Source: Motacilla alba alba (taxonomy: Eukaryota > Chordata > Aves > Passeriformes > Motacillidae). From it: a stretch of DNA of 64,000 nucleotides. Position numbers and translations under genes: made by a program. The notes under the pieces are model-generated. The model searched no databases. It was not told the DNA's origin and worked only from the letters and a program-made list of their open reading frames with translations. Within the stretch, counting starts at the first letter, position 1. Every line of letters starts with the position of its first letter. The stretch is from contig NC_052031.1 of the NCBI RefSeq assembly GCF_015832195.1, positions 9,115,850-9,179,849 on the forward strand, written 5' to 3'. Of this stretch, positions 62,025 to 64,000 are shown piece after piece.

Positions 62025-62042
62025 TTTAAAGAATTCTTTAAA
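62025..62042. repeat. Perfect 18-bp palindrome
   Basis: 'tttaaagaattctttaaa' is its own reverse complement. The half 'tttaaagaattc' is repeated directly (62025-62036 and 62037-62048), so it is both a palindrome and a tandem duplication. Confidence 0.9.
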
Positions 62043-63841
62043 GAATTCATCCAATGTAGTACAGAGGAAGTTTTAAAATTTCCTGGATTTTCTGTCTTAC
62101 AGCTTTCCAAACTCTGGATTTCCAGCCCAACAAATATCATATATGAAACTGAAACACAAAGACACCTATAATAATCTTTGGCTTAAGTAGATAAGCACTT
62201 CTAATCACATCAATAAAAATTCTGTGTCCACATTGTAGAAAAATGGTTTTCCAAGAATTTTGGGAAATTCCCGTGACACATGCCAATGGCATTCAAAGTT
62301 CAAATCATTCATTGGACTTGAGAATCACAAGCTCAATCTCCTACAACTGCACTGGGGATGTGGATTTTTATTAGTATTTGGTTTCTAATTAAAGCATCTC
62401 TATCAGCAGTTTTGTATTGCCTCTGTATTTTAATCTAACTGAAATGAAATGAACCCTTCCAGCTGTGGGGAGCAAAGGCTGGTGGGATAAGAACATACAT
62501 CCTCTTCATCAGCCATTACAGGTGGTAACTAATACTTCCTGTTACATGGAAGATTCTTCTCCTACTGGATAACTTTGGGTAAATTTTTTAGTGCCATGCT
62601 CATCATTACAAATTGACTGTTCTGGATAAAGATGCTGACTATTTTTATACTTCTGGATACAGATTCTCACTCATAGCCTTCACGGGCAATGCTATGCAAG
62701 ACTTTGGTGCCTTTTTCTGTAATCATCATTGGCAATTCAAGGTTCCAGAGTTAACATTAGCCAGGTGTATATTTAAAGAATTTGAGGTATCCTTCTAAAT
62801 ACATTAGAGACTAAGTTTGCACGGTGGTGTTTTGAAATACCATTTGAGATTTTTTTTTTTTTTGCATGAAGTAACATATATCTAAATATCAGTGTGGTTC
62901 TCAGTCCAAATTTTATTCCTCCTTTAAATGTGCTGGGGTTTTCCCTGTAATAATATTTTGGATTTTTTGAGTTTTTCCCCATAGATCAGAGAAACACCTA
63001 AGAATTATTTTATAGTATCTTGGAATAGAGGACTTCTACATATTTAATGGGAAGAAGAAAGCACAGCATCATTTATTTAACTATTTTTAATCTCAGGAAG
63101 TATTTTCTGCTGTATTTGTTTGACTAAATAGAAATAATTCTCACCTATCATTAGTGTCTTCCAGAAAGACAAATGAAGCTACAACTGTTAAAACCTTTTA
63201 AAGAGCTCAGCTCTCAACAGAGGTCAATCAGAAACCAGAATGGACATTTTTTAAACAATTGAATAGGAAAATATTCCATTATAGATGTCAAGATGAGATG
63301 TGACTAATGTCACAGAAGTTAAAGTTTAGGGACTAATCCACTGAGAAGTCATACATGGATCATATTTATTTCTTCAGTCACATAAAAACTGCTCCCTCAC
63401 AGGGTCTCTGCTCTCTTACCAGAGCTGCAGCTACAGATGAGAGCAGAACTCCCTTAATATCTGTGCTAGCATTTAAATTCCTGAACTTGGCTTTTCCTTA
63501 AAAATAGAAGGAAGACCTTTTTGATTAATTAAAACCAATCTCTTTCAAATTATGTTAATTTAGTAAGACAAATATTTTTTAAAAATTCATTTACTCCTTC
63601 AAAATTAAAAGCAATTCCACTTAAACACAGATCTAAGAATGTTAGTGTAGTGAACAAATTCTAGTCTGAAAAAGAATATTTGCTAATTTGTAAACATGTC
63701 TGCATTTACTAAAACTTCTTCAAAGAATGTATCTTGAGATAAAATGTTAAAAGTCATACATAGACTCTTTTTTCTAAATATAAGCTGCCAGAAAAATCAA
63801 ATTAAACAGTTGACAAAAATGTAATGAATCTAAGTTCTTTT

Positions 63842-63862
63842 GGGTTTGGGGGGGGGAGGGGG
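63842..63862 (+). repeat. G-run with G-quadruplex potential
   Basis: GGGTTT followed by nine G, one A and five G. Four or more G-triplets with short loops can be drawn, so a quadruplex is possible on the plus strand. It is the only such run in the window. Confidence 0.75.
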
Positions 63863-64000
63863 AATAGTATTTCTTTATATGCAAAAGATATTGATTAAAA
63901 ATAGCAGCATGCCACACATTTGAGGACTAAGCCATGCCCTTAAATATCTCTGTACTACTGACATGGAAGTTTTAGTGGGAAGAATATCATTGCACAAATT

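Larger units (their letters stand above)
61223..64000. other. Unique AT-rich noncoding DNA to window end
   Basis: No gene recognised. Contains the 62025-62042 palindrome, a T14 run at 62850-62863 and the G-run at 63842-63862. Frames here are short and unsupported. Confidence 0.5.

Noticed and set aside
1..64000. tRNA, rRNA, CRISPR array, bacterial operons or phage genes
   Set aside because: Looked for B-box-like 'ggttcgaatcc', cloverleaf layouts, regularly spaced repeats and long tandem frames; none found, and the repeat content shows a bird nuclear genome.

Overview
The window reads as AT-rich vertebrate nuclear DNA and almost certainly comes from a bird, probably a passerine. The strongest evidence is the repeats. 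At least four unambiguous CR1 LINE insertions carry the avian 3' signature (lysine-rich-codon-like 'ttcttcac..' block, 'agttggactagatga', 'ttccaacc', then ATTCTATG-type tails). A short LTR at 48.7 kb begins TGGTGGGTTGACCCTGGCT, which I recall from passerine endogenous retroviruses. I see no Alu, B1/B2 or L1. There is no bacterial-type gene organisation: the longest open frames are short, mutually overlapping on both strands, and mostly unlike any protein family I recognise. I found no convincing protein-coding gene, tRNA or rRNA.

Layout: 0-4.8 kb is unique AT-rich DNA with one CR1 3' end (1.0-1.2 kb). 4.8-5.5 kb is a C-rich retroviral LTR (probably solo) whose low stop density creates a spurious 239-codon frame. 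7.6-7.8 kb is a locally CpG-bearing segment ending in a strong GTAAGT splice donor, a candidate exon. 10.5 kb holds an old MIR-like SINE. 12.0 kb has a triplicated AT-rich motif with a perfect palindrome. 17.2-17.5 kb is a well-preserved CR1. 20-46 kb is mainly unique DNA with simple repeats, an old CR1-like remnant (28.1 kb), a MIR-like SINE (29.1 kb), a 32-bp duplication (39.6 kb) and several blocks that look like conserved regulatory DNA (16.0, 19.9, 40.6, 42.5 kb). 46.0-46.9 kb holds two ancient repeats side by side, an L2/CR1-clade LINE ORF2 end and a MIR. 48.2-49.0 kb is a CR1 interrupted by a short LTR. 54.4-54.9 kb combines an enhancer-like block, a CpG-bearing patch and a splice donor, the best candidate for a promoter plus first exon. 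60.9-61.2 kb is a CR1 whose 5' part is inverted relative to its 3' end, the expected product of twin priming.

Taken together this looks like a gene desert or the inside of a very large intron (neural or developmental genes in birds often have such introns), with regulatory rather than coding content. No coordinated gene system is visible. The items most worth following up are the candidate promoter/exon at 54.7-54.9 kb, the candidate exon at 7.6-7.8 kb, the enhancer-like blocks, and the two informative retroelement structures at 48 kb and 61 kb. All family calls come from recalled consensus patterns, not from a search; boundaries are approximate to about 10-30 bases.
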